From Mycolicibacterium arenosum (GTDB lineage Bacteria > Actinomycetota > Actinomycetes > Mycobacteriales > Mycobacteriaceae): a stretch of DNA of 64,000 bases. Positions within the stretch are counted from its first letter, which is position 1, and every line of letters starts with the position of its first letter. Location of the stretch: positions 496,001 through 560,000 of the forward strand of contig NZ_JANDBD010000004.1 in assembly GCF_024320865.1 (NCBI RefSeq). The letters are read 5' to 3'. A program made the position numbers and the translations under genes. Shown here in pieces: positions 40,706 through 47,359 of this stretch. The notes beneath the pieces are model-generated. The model ran no database searches and was not told the origin of the DNA. It saw nothing but the letters and a program-made list of their open reading frames with translations.

Positions 40706-41224
40706 ATGAAGACGATCACGACGGCCGCGGTCGCCGCTGCCCTCGCGTTCGCCGCCGTCAGCGCGACGGGTGCCACGGCCGTGGCCGAGCCGCCCGCCCC
40801 CGCGCCCGCACCTCCGCCGGCCCCCAGGAACGCGATCGACACCGACGGCACCTTCGCCGTCAACACCGACATCGTCCCCGGCACCTATGCCACCGCGGGC
40901 CCGGCGGGCGATGGCGTCTGCTACTGGAAACGCGCAGACGGCAGCGGCACCACGCTCGACAACGCGATGTCCAAGAAGCCCCAGATCGTCGCGATCACGC
41001 CCACCGACGCCTCGTTCAAGACCAGCGGCTGCCAGGCCTGGCAGCTCACCGACGCGGCTCCGCCCAGCGCGGGTTCGCCGCAACTGAACGGTCTCAAGAT
41101 GCAGGGCTACCTCGCGCTCATCAACGGCATGGCGGGCCTGGCCGGTCCGGTGCCGCCTCCGCCCGCACCGGACCCCGCCTCGGCGGCGCCCGGACCACCC
41201 CCCGGACCGGTCCCACCGGGCTGA
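40706..41224 (+). CDS. Secreted Pro/Ala-rich protein of unknown function
   Basis: 172 residues. Signal peptide MKTITTAAVAAALAFAAVSA ... TAVAEPP, cleaved near residue 28. Mature N-terminus is Pro-Ala repeats (PAPAPAPPPAP), then a compact domain with two cysteines (GVCYWKRAD, SGCQAWQL) and DIVPGTYATAGP; C-terminus again Pro-rich. The GTYxxxGP...CYWKR pattern recurs in actinobacterial exported proteins of unknown role. Likely located in the envelope. Confidence 0.87.
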   Translation: MKTITTAAVAAALAFAAVSATGATAVAEPPAPAPAPPPAPRNAIDTDGTFAVNTDIVPGTYATAGPAGDGVCYWKRADGSGTTLDNAMSKKPQIVAITPTDASFKTSGCQAWQLTDAAPPSAGSPQLNGLKMQGYLALINGMAGLAGPVPPPPAPDPASAAPGPPPGPVPPG

Positions 41225-41336
41225 CAAACGCATCGCCGAGGTGGTCCGCGGCGCGCGCGAACTCAGCCTGATTGGCGGGTAGCCCGGCACCGCGAAACCG
41301 GGATTCCCGCAGCTGTCCGTGGGTTACCGTGCACGA

Positions 41337-41744
41337 ATGATCCGTCTCGTAAGACTCGGCACGGCAACCGCGTTCGCTCTCCTCGGCGTCATCGCCGCGG
41401 CACCGGGGGCGCAGGCGGAGCCGCCGCCGCCGTGCGGATTCACGCTGTCCCCTCCTGCGGTGGAACAGGTCGCGGGCGTCGCGACGGTCGTCGCCACCGT
41501 GACACCCGGAGTCTGCATCTCGCCGGGCTCCGCCGACCTCAGCGTCGCCTGTCTGCAGGCTCTCGACGGCTCGTCGCAGGTGTGCAGCCAGGGTCGTGGA
41601 CCCGACGGCGCGCGGGTGCAACTCAGCCCGGTCCGCCCCGGAGTCACCTACGAGTCGACCGGTCGGGGTCTTCCGAGGTGGCTCGGCCAGGATCCGGCCC
41701 GCTACTGGCAGGTGCTCGGGCCCTACGCCGCAACGCTCGGCTAG
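41337..41744 (+). CDS. Small secreted protein of unknown function
   Basis: 135 residues. Signal peptide MIRLVRLGTATAFALLGVIA followed by AAPGAQA and cleavage near residue 27. The mature part has four cysteines (PPPCGFTLS, GVCISPG, VACLQAL, QVCSQG), suggesting two disulphides in a beta-sandwich. No domain recognised. It follows another secreted protein by 112 nt with no obvious operon link. Confidence 0.82.
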   Translation: MIRLVRLGTATAFALLGVIAAAPGAQAEPPPPCGFTLSPPAVEQVAGVATVVATVTPGVCISPGSADLSVACLQALDGSSQVCSQGRGPDGARVQLSPVRPGVTYESTGRGLPRWLGQDPARYWQVLGPYAATLG

Positions 41745-41753
41745 CGTCGAACC

Positions 41754-42239
41754 ATGAGCGAACGGATCGAAGTCCAGCGCACCATTCCCGCCCCCGCAGC
41801 CGACGTCTTCGCCGTGCTGTGCGACCCGCAGGGACATGTGGCGATCGACTCGTCGGGCATGTTGCAATCCGCCGACGGCGATGTGGTCACGGCGGCTGGC
41901 GACAGCTTCGTGGTGCACATGGATCGCGAGGCGCTCAACGACTTCCCGCTCGGTAAGTACGACGTCACGGTGAACATCACGGAGTACGAGAAGGACCGGT
42001 TGATCGCGTGGACCATCGTGGGTCAGATCAAGCCCCAGATCGGTCACGTCTACGGCTACCGGCTCGAACCCGACGCCGCGGATGCTCAGTCCACAGTTGT
42101 CACGTCGTTCTACGACTGGTCCGAGATCGACCAGCACTGGCGCGACGCGGGCATCTTCCCGGTGATCTCCGAGGGCGCGCTGCGGGGCACGCTCGGCATC
42201 CTCGACCGCACGGTGCGCCGGGGTTACCCGCGCGGCTGA
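41754..42239 (+). CDS. SRPBCC (START/polyketide cyclase-like) protein
   Basis: 161 residues with the helix-grip fold: RIEVQRTIPAPAADVFAVLCDPQGHVAIDSSG opens it (IPAPAxxVFxVLxDP is the family signature), then paired strands and a long C-terminal helix. Binds hydrophobic ligands; physiological role unknown. Starts 9 nt after the preceding stop, so may be cotranscribed with the small secreted protein. Transcription probably ends in or near the hairpin at 42249-42306. Confidence 0.9.
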   Translation: MSERIEVQRTIPAPAADVFAVLCDPQGHVAIDSSGMLQSADGDVVTAAGDSFVVHMDREALNDFPLGKYDVTVNITEYEKDRLIAWTIVGQIKPQIGHVYGYRLEPDAADAQSTVVTSFYDWSEIDQHWRDAGIFPVISEGALRGTLGILDRTVRRGYPRG

Positions 42240-42248
42240 CCTTCCCGC

Positions 42249-42306
42249 CGAACGTTGGTTACCGCCACGGTCCGGCGCGGATTCGCGTGGCGGTAACCAA
42301 CGTTCG
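42249..42306. repeat. Perfect 21-bp inverted repeat (large hairpin)
   Basis: Left arm 42249-42269 (starting CGAACGTTGG, ending CGCCACG) and right arm 42286-42306 are exact reverse complements, with a 16-nt loop; allowing one bulged C the stem extends four more pairs (42244-42310). No T-run follows, so it is not a classical intrinsic terminator. Lies between the SRPBCC stop and the clpC2 promoter. Could be a factor-assisted terminator, an insulating structure or a small palindromic repeat element. Confidence 0.85.
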
Positions 42307-42317
42307 CGGGGGATGGG

Positions 42318-42366
42318 CGTCAACTCGTGGTTGACGAACGGAGTAGCGTCAACCTAGGGTTGACGC
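42318..42366 (+). promoter_or_regulatory. clpC2 promoter with two GTCAAC-N5-GTTGAC operators
   Basis: Operator 1: CGTCAAC-TCGTG-GTTGACG (42318-42336); operator 2: GCGTCAAC-CTAGG-GTTGACGC (42346-42366), centres 29 bp apart. Operator 1 contains a -35-like TTGACG (42331-42336); 18 nt later TAGGGT (42355-42360), inside operator 2, fits a -10. The ATG at 42367 follows operator 2 directly, so the transcript is probably leaderless and both promoter boxes are covered when the operators are occupied. Confidence 0.75.
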
Positions 42367-43080
42367 ATGACCACCCCGTACACCGTCAGCCTCGACACCC
42401 TCATCACCAGCATCAAGAAGGTGCACGACGAGCCGCTCGAGCAGCTCACCGACGCGGTGCTGGCGGCGGAGCACCTCGGCGACGTCGCCGACCACCTGAT
42501 CGGCCACTTCGTCGACCAGGCTCGGCGCTCCGGAGCGTCGTGGACCGACATCGGCAAGTGCATGGGCGTCACCAAGCAGGCGGCGCAGAAGCGCTTCGTC
42601 CCGAAAGCCGACACCGAGCCGATGGATCCAAACGAGGGCTTCGCCCGCTTCACCCCGCGGGCCCGCGCCGCGATCGTCGCCTCGCAGCGGATCGCCCGTG
42701 AGGCCCGCAATCAGGAGATCGCGCCCGTGCACCTGCTGCTCGGCCTGATCGCCGATCCCGAGGGCCTGGCGGTCCCGCTCCTGAAGGCGCAGGGCGTCGA
42801 GCCCGACGCGATTCGCGCCGCCGCCGAACTGCCCGCCGAACAAGGCGAGGAACTCGACCTGATCCCATTCAACGCGAAGGCCAAGAAAGCGCTCGAGCTC
42901 ACCTTCCGCGAGGCACTTCGCCTGGGCCACAACTACATCGGCACCGAACACGTGCTGCTCGCCCTGCTCGAGGCCGACGACCAGGGCGACGTCCTCCGCC
43001 ACCTCGGAGTCGACAAGGCGAAGGTCGAGACCGACCTCGTCGTGCTGCTCAGTTCGATGAGTTCGCCGACCGGGGAATGA
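42367..43080 (+). CDS. clpC2: ClpC2-like protein: helix-turn-helix plus Clp N-terminal repeat domain
   Basis: 237 residues, no ATPase module. Residues 55-77 (SGASWTDIGKCMGVTKQAAQKRF) form a helix-turn-helix. From about 92 the Clp N-domain double repeat follows: FTPRARAAIVASQRIAREARNQEIAPVHLLLGL and KKALELTFREALRLGHNYIGTEHVLLALLE, the same fold ClpC1 uses to take up adaptors. Matches M. tuberculosis Rv2667 in order and layout. From the literature as I recall it, ClpC2 binds Clp-directed cyclic peptides such as cyclomarin and limits their toxicity. The operators at its own promoter suggest autoregulation released by ligand binding. Confidence 0.93.
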   Translation: MTTPYTVSLDTLITSIKKVHDEPLEQLTDAVLAAEHLGDVADHLIGHFVDQARRSGASWTDIGKCMGVTKQAAQKRFVPKADTEPMDPNEGFARFTPRARAAIVASQRIAREARNQEIAPVHLLLGLIADPEGLAVPLLKAQGVEPDAIRAAAELPAEQGEELDLIPFNAKAKKALELTFREALRLGHNYIGTEHVLLALLEADDQGDVLRHLGVDKAKVETDLVVLLSSMSSPTGE

Positions 43081-43109
43081 AAACCGCCGCGCCGCGGTAG
43101 GTACGTGAC

Positions 43110-43532
43110 ATGAAACTCGACGATTCCGCCCGCGCGTTCATCGGCGCCGGCGCAGACGCGACGCTGGTAACCATCAACGCCGACGGCAGCCCGCAGGTGT
43201 CGCTGGTGTGGGTGGCAGTCGAATCCACTCCGGACGGCGACGAACTCGTCAGCGCGCACCTCGCCGAATACCTGAAGACGCGCAACGTGCGCCGCGACCC
43301 GCGCGTCGCGTTGACGATCGTGGCGAAGGACGCCCCGAATCAGCAGACGCCCTACCTGTCGATCGCGGGGACCGCGCGCGTCGTCGAGGGCGGCGCACCG
43401 GAACTGCTCACCGACCTCGCCGAGGTCATGCTCGGTTCGAGCGAGCACTTCCCGCCGCCGGACTCGCCGCCCGGACTGCTGACCCGCATCCGCATCGAGA
43501 AGGTCGGCGGGTACGGCCCCTGGGCGTCGTAA
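43110..43532 (+). CDS. PPOX-class flavin/F420-binding split-barrel protein
   Basis: 140 residues of the pyridoxamine-5'-phosphate-oxidase-like split barrel: ATLVTINADGSPQVSLVWVAVE, TRNVRRDPRVALTIV, YLSIAGTARVVEGG, LTRIRIEKVGGYGPW. The RIxxxKVGGYGPW end is typical of mycobacterial F420-dependent PPOX proteins. Substrate unknown; family members reduce biliverdin or other conjugated compounds. 29 nt after clpC2 and possibly cotranscribed with it. In the M. tuberculosis order the next gene after clpC2 is the DUF1942 protein, so this gene is an extra. Confidence 0.91.
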   Translation: MKLDDSARAFIGAGADATLVTINADGSPQVSLVWVAVESTPDGDELVSAHLAEYLKTRNVRRDPRVALTIVAKDAPNQQTPYLSIAGTARVVEGGAPELLTDLAEVMLGSSEHFPPPDSPPGLLTRIRIEKVGGYGPWAS

Positions 43533-43606
43533 CCCGGCGAGCCCCGAACCTCCCGAGCGCCGCTGCCGCGTGTGACAAGATGCGGGGACAGCAAAGGAGG
43601 ACGCCG

Positions 43607-44128
43607 ATGCGTTGGTTGATGTCCCTGGTGGCCGTGTTGGCGGTCGTCGCCGGAACGGTCGCACCGTCGGCGTTCGCCGCGGACGCGCCGATCGGCAACA
43701 TCGGCGAGACGCTGCGCGTCGACTTCAAGGGCGTCGTCGCCGACGTCACCGTGCACGACGTCGTGCCGACCGCCCCTCCCCCTGGCTACGTCCCCACCGG
43801 CTCGCCGCGCTGGCGCAACGAGGGCGGGCCGTGGAAAGCCAACGTCACCGTGCGCGTGATCTCGGCGCCCAACCCGTTCATCACGTCCGTGCAGTGGGCA
43901 TTCAACGGCGTCACCCCGTACGCCGACGCGTACCAGCCGAAGAACACCGACGCCGCCGACGCCCTGTCGACAGCGCTGCAGAACGCACCGCCGGGTGCCA
44001 CGGTCAGCGGCGCCGTCTACTGGCAGGTGTACCGCGCACTGGTCACCAACGTGGTCCTGATCAACCCCCAAACGGGAACGCACCTGGCGCAGTGGAACAT
44101 CTGGCAGCCGGGAACTCCGCTGCCCTGA
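43607..44128 (+). CDS. Secreted DUF1942 (MPT63-like) protein, Rv2668 homologue
   Basis: 173 residues, the length of Rv2668. Signal peptide MRWLMSLVAVLAVVAGTVAPSAFA-AD; mature immunoglobulin-like beta sandwich: IGETLRVDFKGVVADVTVHDV, WKANVTVRVISAPNPF, GAVYWQVYR and the closing HLAQWNIW. Related to the immunogenic protein MPT63 (DUF1942). Role in the envelope is not known. GGAGG lies 8 nt before the ATG. Confidence 0.91.
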   Translation: MRWLMSLVAVLAVVAGTVAPSAFAADAPIGNIGETLRVDFKGVVADVTVHDVVPTAPPPGYVPTGSPRWRNEGGPWKANVTVRVISAPNPFITSVQWAFNGVTPYADAYQPKNTDAADALSTALQNAPPGATVSGAVYWQVYRALVTNVVLINPQTGTHLAQWNIWQPGTPLP

Positions 44129-44131
44129 CGC

Positions 44132-44668
44132 ATGAGCGTCAGCGTCAGCACCGCAACCGAATTCGACCTCGACGAACTCGCCGACGTCGCAGCGCGCACG
44201 TTCCCGCTCGCCTGCCCGCCGTCGGCGTCCGCCGCTGACGTGGCGGCGTTCATCGCCGCGCACCTGTCCCGCGAGCGATTCGCGGACTACCTCGCCGACC
44301 GGAACCGAGTCGTGCTGTCGGCACGCGACGAGAGCCGAATACTGGGCTATGCCATGCTGATTCGCGGCGTCGTCGACGACGCCGACGTTCAGCGCGCGGT
44401 GCCCGAGCGGCCCGCGGTCGAACTGTCCAAGTGCTACGTGCTGCCCGATGCGCACGGCGCCGGGGTCTCCGCCGCGCTGATGGCCGCGACCCTCGACCGC
44501 TGCGGCAGCATGGGTGCGGTCTGCACGTGGCTGGGCGTCAATCAGCAGAACCAACGCGCCCAGAGGTTCTACGCCAAACACGGCTTCGCGGTGACCGGCA
44601 CGAAGACGTTCCGGCTCGGCGAGGGACTCGAACAGGATTACGTGATGGTGCGCGGGCTGAACAGGTAG
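44132..44668 (+). CDS. GNAT-family acetyltransferase (Rv2669 homologue)
   Basis: 178 residues. VELSKCYVLPDAHGAGVSAALMAATLDRC holds the acetyl-CoA pyrophosphate loop in the form DAHGAGVSAAL (Q/RxxGxG/A equivalent), followed by WLGVNQQNQRAQRFYAKHGFAVTG, the standard last GNAT strands. Acceptor unknown. Starts 3 nt after the secreted-protein stop. The last 31 nt overlap the 3' end of the convergent FkbM methyltransferase. Confidence 0.92.
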   Translation: MSVSVSTATEFDLDELADVAARTFPLACPPSASAADVAAFIAAHLSRERFADYLADRNRVVLSARDESRILGYAMLIRGVVDDADVQRAVPERPAVELSKCYVLPDAHGAGVSAALMAATLDRCGSMGAVCTWLGVNQQNQRAQRFYAKHGFAVTGTKTFRLGEGLEQDYVMVRGLNR

Positions 44669-45402
44669 TTGCGGAACTCCAGCGTCACTGCGTCCACGTC
44701 GCGCCATAACCCGTTGTGCCACACAGACATCCGGTATCCGCGCGTCGTGAACCACTCCGCGATCTGAGACGAGTGGGTGTCGAAGCGCTCGAGGTGACGG
44801 TCCTCCACTTCCACCATCACCGCGGGCCGCAGCCGCTCGATGGTCGCCTCGCCGCCGCGCAGCACGTGCAGTTCGGCACCCTCGACGTCGATCTTCACGA
44901 AGTCGATCCGGACGAGACCCGCACGCTCACAGAACTGGTCGACCGTGTCACCGTCCACCACCACCCGCAGATGCTCGTCGAACTCGGCGTTGGAGCCCAG
45001 ACCCGACGCGTTGCGCGTGACGAACGACCGCCCCGTCACGGGGATTCCGCGGCGCAGCGGCACGCTCATGACGACCTCGTCACCCGTATCGCCGAGCGCC
45101 AGGCTGTGCCGCACGACGTTGGAGCCGCTACGCAGACCCAGCACCCGCGACGTCGTCGCGTGGGCGAACCGCAGCGGCTCGAAGCTGTGCACCACACCAC
45201 CCCCGCCGACGAGCCGGGCCATCTCGGCGGTGTAGAACCCCGCCGCCGCGCCGATGTCCAGGCAGACGCCGCCGCGCGGGACGACCTGGGCGACGCCGAC
45301 GAGTTCGCTCTCCAGCCACGGCGTCGTGCGGGCCAGCCCGCGAAGACCCCCGACGACGAGCGTGCGGCGAAGTCCGCCGAGCTGTGCGATCGCTGGTGCC
45401 AT
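44638..45402 (-). CDS. FkbM-family methyltransferase
   Basis: 254 residues. SAM-binding motif CLDIGAAAGFYTAEMARLVG, motif II HSFEPLRF, and the FkbM signature VDFVKIDVEGAELHVLRGG are clear; VMVEVEDRHLE follows. Members O-methylate sugars or other hydroxyls, often in cell-envelope glycans. Lies between the Rv2669 and Rv2670c homologues, where M. tuberculosis has no gene. Start ATG 45402 lacks a strong ribosome site. Shares 32-nt gap with zapE-like gene upstream on the same strand, so may be its downstream operon partner. Confidence 0.91.
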   Translation of the reverse strand: MAPAIAQLGGLRRTLVVGGLRGLARTTPWLESELVGVAQVVPRGGVCLDIGAAAGFYTAEMARLVGGGGVVHSFEPLRFAHATTSRVLGLRSGSNVVRHSLALGDTGDEVVMSVPLRRGIPVTGRSFVTRNASGLGSNAEFDEHLRVVVDGDTVDQFCERAGLVRIDFVKIDVEGAELHVLRGGEATIERLRPAVMVEVEDRHLERFDTHSSQIAEWFTTRGYRMSVWHNGLWRDVDAVTLEFRNYLFSPRTIT

Positions 45403-45434
45403 TCCCCCTCCTCGGGCCGTAGCGCGCAGCCAGC

Positions 45435-46481
45435 CTATCCCCCGCCCGTACCTCGACCCGCATGGCTCAGCGCCAGAAGCCGCGATGTGGCGCGTAGGTA
45501 TTTCTTGCGGAATCCGCCTGCGAGCATCTCCTCGCTGAAGACCGTGTCGAGCTTCGCGCCGGACGCCACTACCGGAATACCCGCGTCGTACAGCCGGTCG
45601 GTCAGCGACACCAGGCGCAGCGCGACGCTCTGATCGTCGATGCGGTGCACGCCGGTGATGAACACGGCGGTGACCCCCTCGATCAACGCCGGATACCGCG
45701 ACGGGTGCATCGTCGCGAGGTGCCGGCACAGCGCGTCGAACTCGTCGAGCGTGGCGCCGGCCACCTCGGCCGCGCGCGCCCCCACCTCGTCATCGGTCGG
45801 CGGCTCCGGCGCGGGCGGCAGGTCGCGGTGCCGATAGTCGGGCCCCTCGATCCGGATGGTCGTGAAAATGCCTGCGAGCGTGTTGATCTCGCGGAGGAAG
45901 TCCTGCGCGGCGAACCGGCCCTCGCCGAGCTGTTCGGGCAGCGTGTTCGACGTGGCGGCGATGGACACCCCGCGGTCGACGAGCGCGGACAGCAGCCGCG
46001 AGATCAGCGTGGTGTTGCCGGGATCGTCCAGTTCGAACTCGTCGATGCACACCACGACGTACTCGGCGAGCAGTTCGATGCACTCCTGGAAGCCGAAGAC
46101 ACCCGCCAACTGCGTGAGCTCACCGAACGTCGCGAACGCCTTCTCGACCTCCGAGCCCCCTCCGATGTCGTAGTAGATCGACGCCAGCAGGTGCGTCTTG
46201 CCGACGCCGAAACCACCGTCCAGATAGATGCCGACACCCGGCAGCACCTCGCGTTTCCCGAACAGCTTCTTCTTCCCCGCACGCCGCTGCACCGCGAGGT
46301 CGCAGAACTCCCGGCACGCGGTCACCGCGGCGGCCTGCGTCGGCTCGCCGGGATCCGGCCGGTACGTGTCGAACTCGACCGACGCGAACGTCGGCGGTGG
46401 GATCAACCCGGCGACGAGCCGTTCCGGAGTCACGCTCGGATGCCGATCCGTCAGATGTGCGACATCGCCAGCCCCAGACAT
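45435..46481 (-). CDS. zapE: ZapE/AFG1-like P-loop ATPase (Rv2670c homologue)
   Basis: 348 residues. Walker A GGFGVGKTH (89-97), Walker B VVCIDEFELDD (143-153), sensor-like ATSNTLPEQL, and the C-terminal GAKLDTVFSEEML ... FRKKYLRATSRLLAL are AFG1/ZapE signatures. In other bacteria ZapE acts at the division septum; in mitochondria Afg1 helps clear misfolded respiratory proteins. ATG 46481 is chosen over upstream frames since it fits the family N-terminus and leaves a minimal divergent promoter with the RibD-like gene. Confidence 0.93.
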   Translation of the reverse strand: MSGAGDVAHLTDRHPSVTPERLVAGLIPPPTFASVEFDTYRPDPGEPTQAAAVTACREFCDLAVQRRAGKKKLFGKREVLPGVGIYLDGGFGVGKTHLLASIYYDIGGGSEVEKAFATFGELTQLAGVFGFQECIELLAEYVVVCIDEFELDDPGNTTLISRLLSALVDRGVSIAATSNTLPEQLGEGRFAAQDFLREINTLAGIFTTIRIEGPDYRHRDLPPAPEPPTDDEVGARAAEVAGATLDEFDALCRHLATMHPSRYPALIEGVTAVFITGVHRIDDQSVALRLVSLTDRLYDAGIPVVASGAKLDTVFSEEMLAGGFRKKYLRATSRLLALSHAGRGTGGG

Positions 46482-46506
46482 GGTGGAACTGTATCGACGT
46501 GTTGCA

Positions 46507-47295
46507 ATGGACCCCGTGCCCGATGCCGACGCTGCGACCGAGCTCACAGAACTGGGCCCCGTCGGCTCCGGTTTCGACCTCGACGACGACACCCGGTTGG
46601 CGGAGCTCTACGCCTACCCCGCCGGGCTGACCCGCCCCTATGTCCGGGCCAACATGATCGCCAGCATCGACGGCGGCGCCACCGACGACGGCAGCTCCGG
46701 TGGCCTCGCCGGTCCCGGTGACAGAGCGGTGTTCGCCAGGATGCGCCAGGAGGCGGACGTGATCCTGGTCGGCGCGTCCACGGTGCGCATCGAGAACTAC
46801 TCCGGCGCGCAGATGTCGCTCGCACAGCGCCAGGAACGGCAGGCGCGTGGCCAGGCCGAGGTTCCGCCGATCGCCGTCATCACGCACGGCGCCGACTTCG
46901 AACACGACGCCAAGCTGTTCACCCGCACCGAGGTTCCGCCGTTGATCCTCACCAGCCACGACAACGTCGAGGACGCCCGCAGCCGGTTCGGCACGGTAGC
47001 CGACGTCGTCGACGCGTCCGGTCCGCAGAACGATCGCGTGGACCCCGCAGCCGTCCTCGACGCGCTGGAGGCTCGCGGACTGCGACGCGTGCTGACCGAA
47101 GGCGGGCCGTCGCTGCTCGGCCTGTTCATCGAACGCGACCTGCTCGACGAGCTCTGCGTGACCATCGCGCCGATCCTCGTCGGCGGTTCGGCGCGCCGCA
47201 TCGCCACCGGGAGCGGCGAAGCGCACAACCGCATGCGGCGCAGCCACATCCTCACCGACGGCGAGGGCTACCTCTACACGCGCTACGTTCGGTAA
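46507..47295 (+). CDS. ribD: RibD C-terminal-like pyrimidine reductase (Rv2671 homologue)
   Basis: 262 residues from ATG 46507. RANMIASIDGGATDDGSSGGLAGPGDRAVFARMRQEADVILVGASTVR is the dihydrofolate-reductase-like NADPH fold of RibD reductase domains (key blocks SIDGGAT, GPGDR, VLVGASTVR); LTEGGPSLLG is the second family signature. M. tuberculosis Rv2671 has this form and reduces folate or flavin precursors; resistance to antifolates has been tied to it. ATG 46480 would add nine residues but overlaps the divergent ATPase start, leaving no promoter. Confidence 0.91.
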   Translation: MDPVPDADAATELTELGPVGSGFDLDDDTRLAELYAYPAGLTRPYVRANMIASIDGGATDDGSSGGLAGPGDRAVFARMRQEADVILVGASTVRIENYSGAQMSLAQRQERQARGQAEVPPIAVITHGADFEHDAKLFTRTEVPPLILTSHDNVEDARSRFGTVADVVDASGPQNDRVDPAAVLDALEARGLRRVLTEGGPSLLGLFIERDLLDELCVTIAPILVGGSARRIATGSGEAHNRMRRSHILTDGEGYLYTRYVR

Positions 47296-47303
47296 CACTC
47301 CCC

Positions 47304-47327
47304 GGTCGCTTCGCTCCTGCCCGCCGG
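47304..47327 (+). repeat. Short interspersed repeat, copy 1
   Basis: 24-bp sequence starting GGTCGCTTCGCT and ending GCCCGCCGG, in the gap between the RibD-like gene and the lipoprotein gene. One base differs from the copy at 63955-63978. Core GTCGCTTCGCTC also appears, reversed, in the insert of the acyl-CoA dehydrogenase near 5136-5150. Confidence 0.6.
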
Positions 47328-47359
47328 AACACACCGACCCACTCAGTACTGTGGTCAGC

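Noticed and set aside
1..42240. Recently inserted genomic island with integrase, att sites or tRNA junction
   Set aside because: No integrase, transposase, tRNA or flanking direct repeat seen; codon and base use look like the core block. The left border is outside the window.
42249..42306. Intrinsic transcription terminator
   Set aside because: Stem is strong but no T-run follows and the stem is far longer than usual, so it was called an inverted repeat of unknown role.
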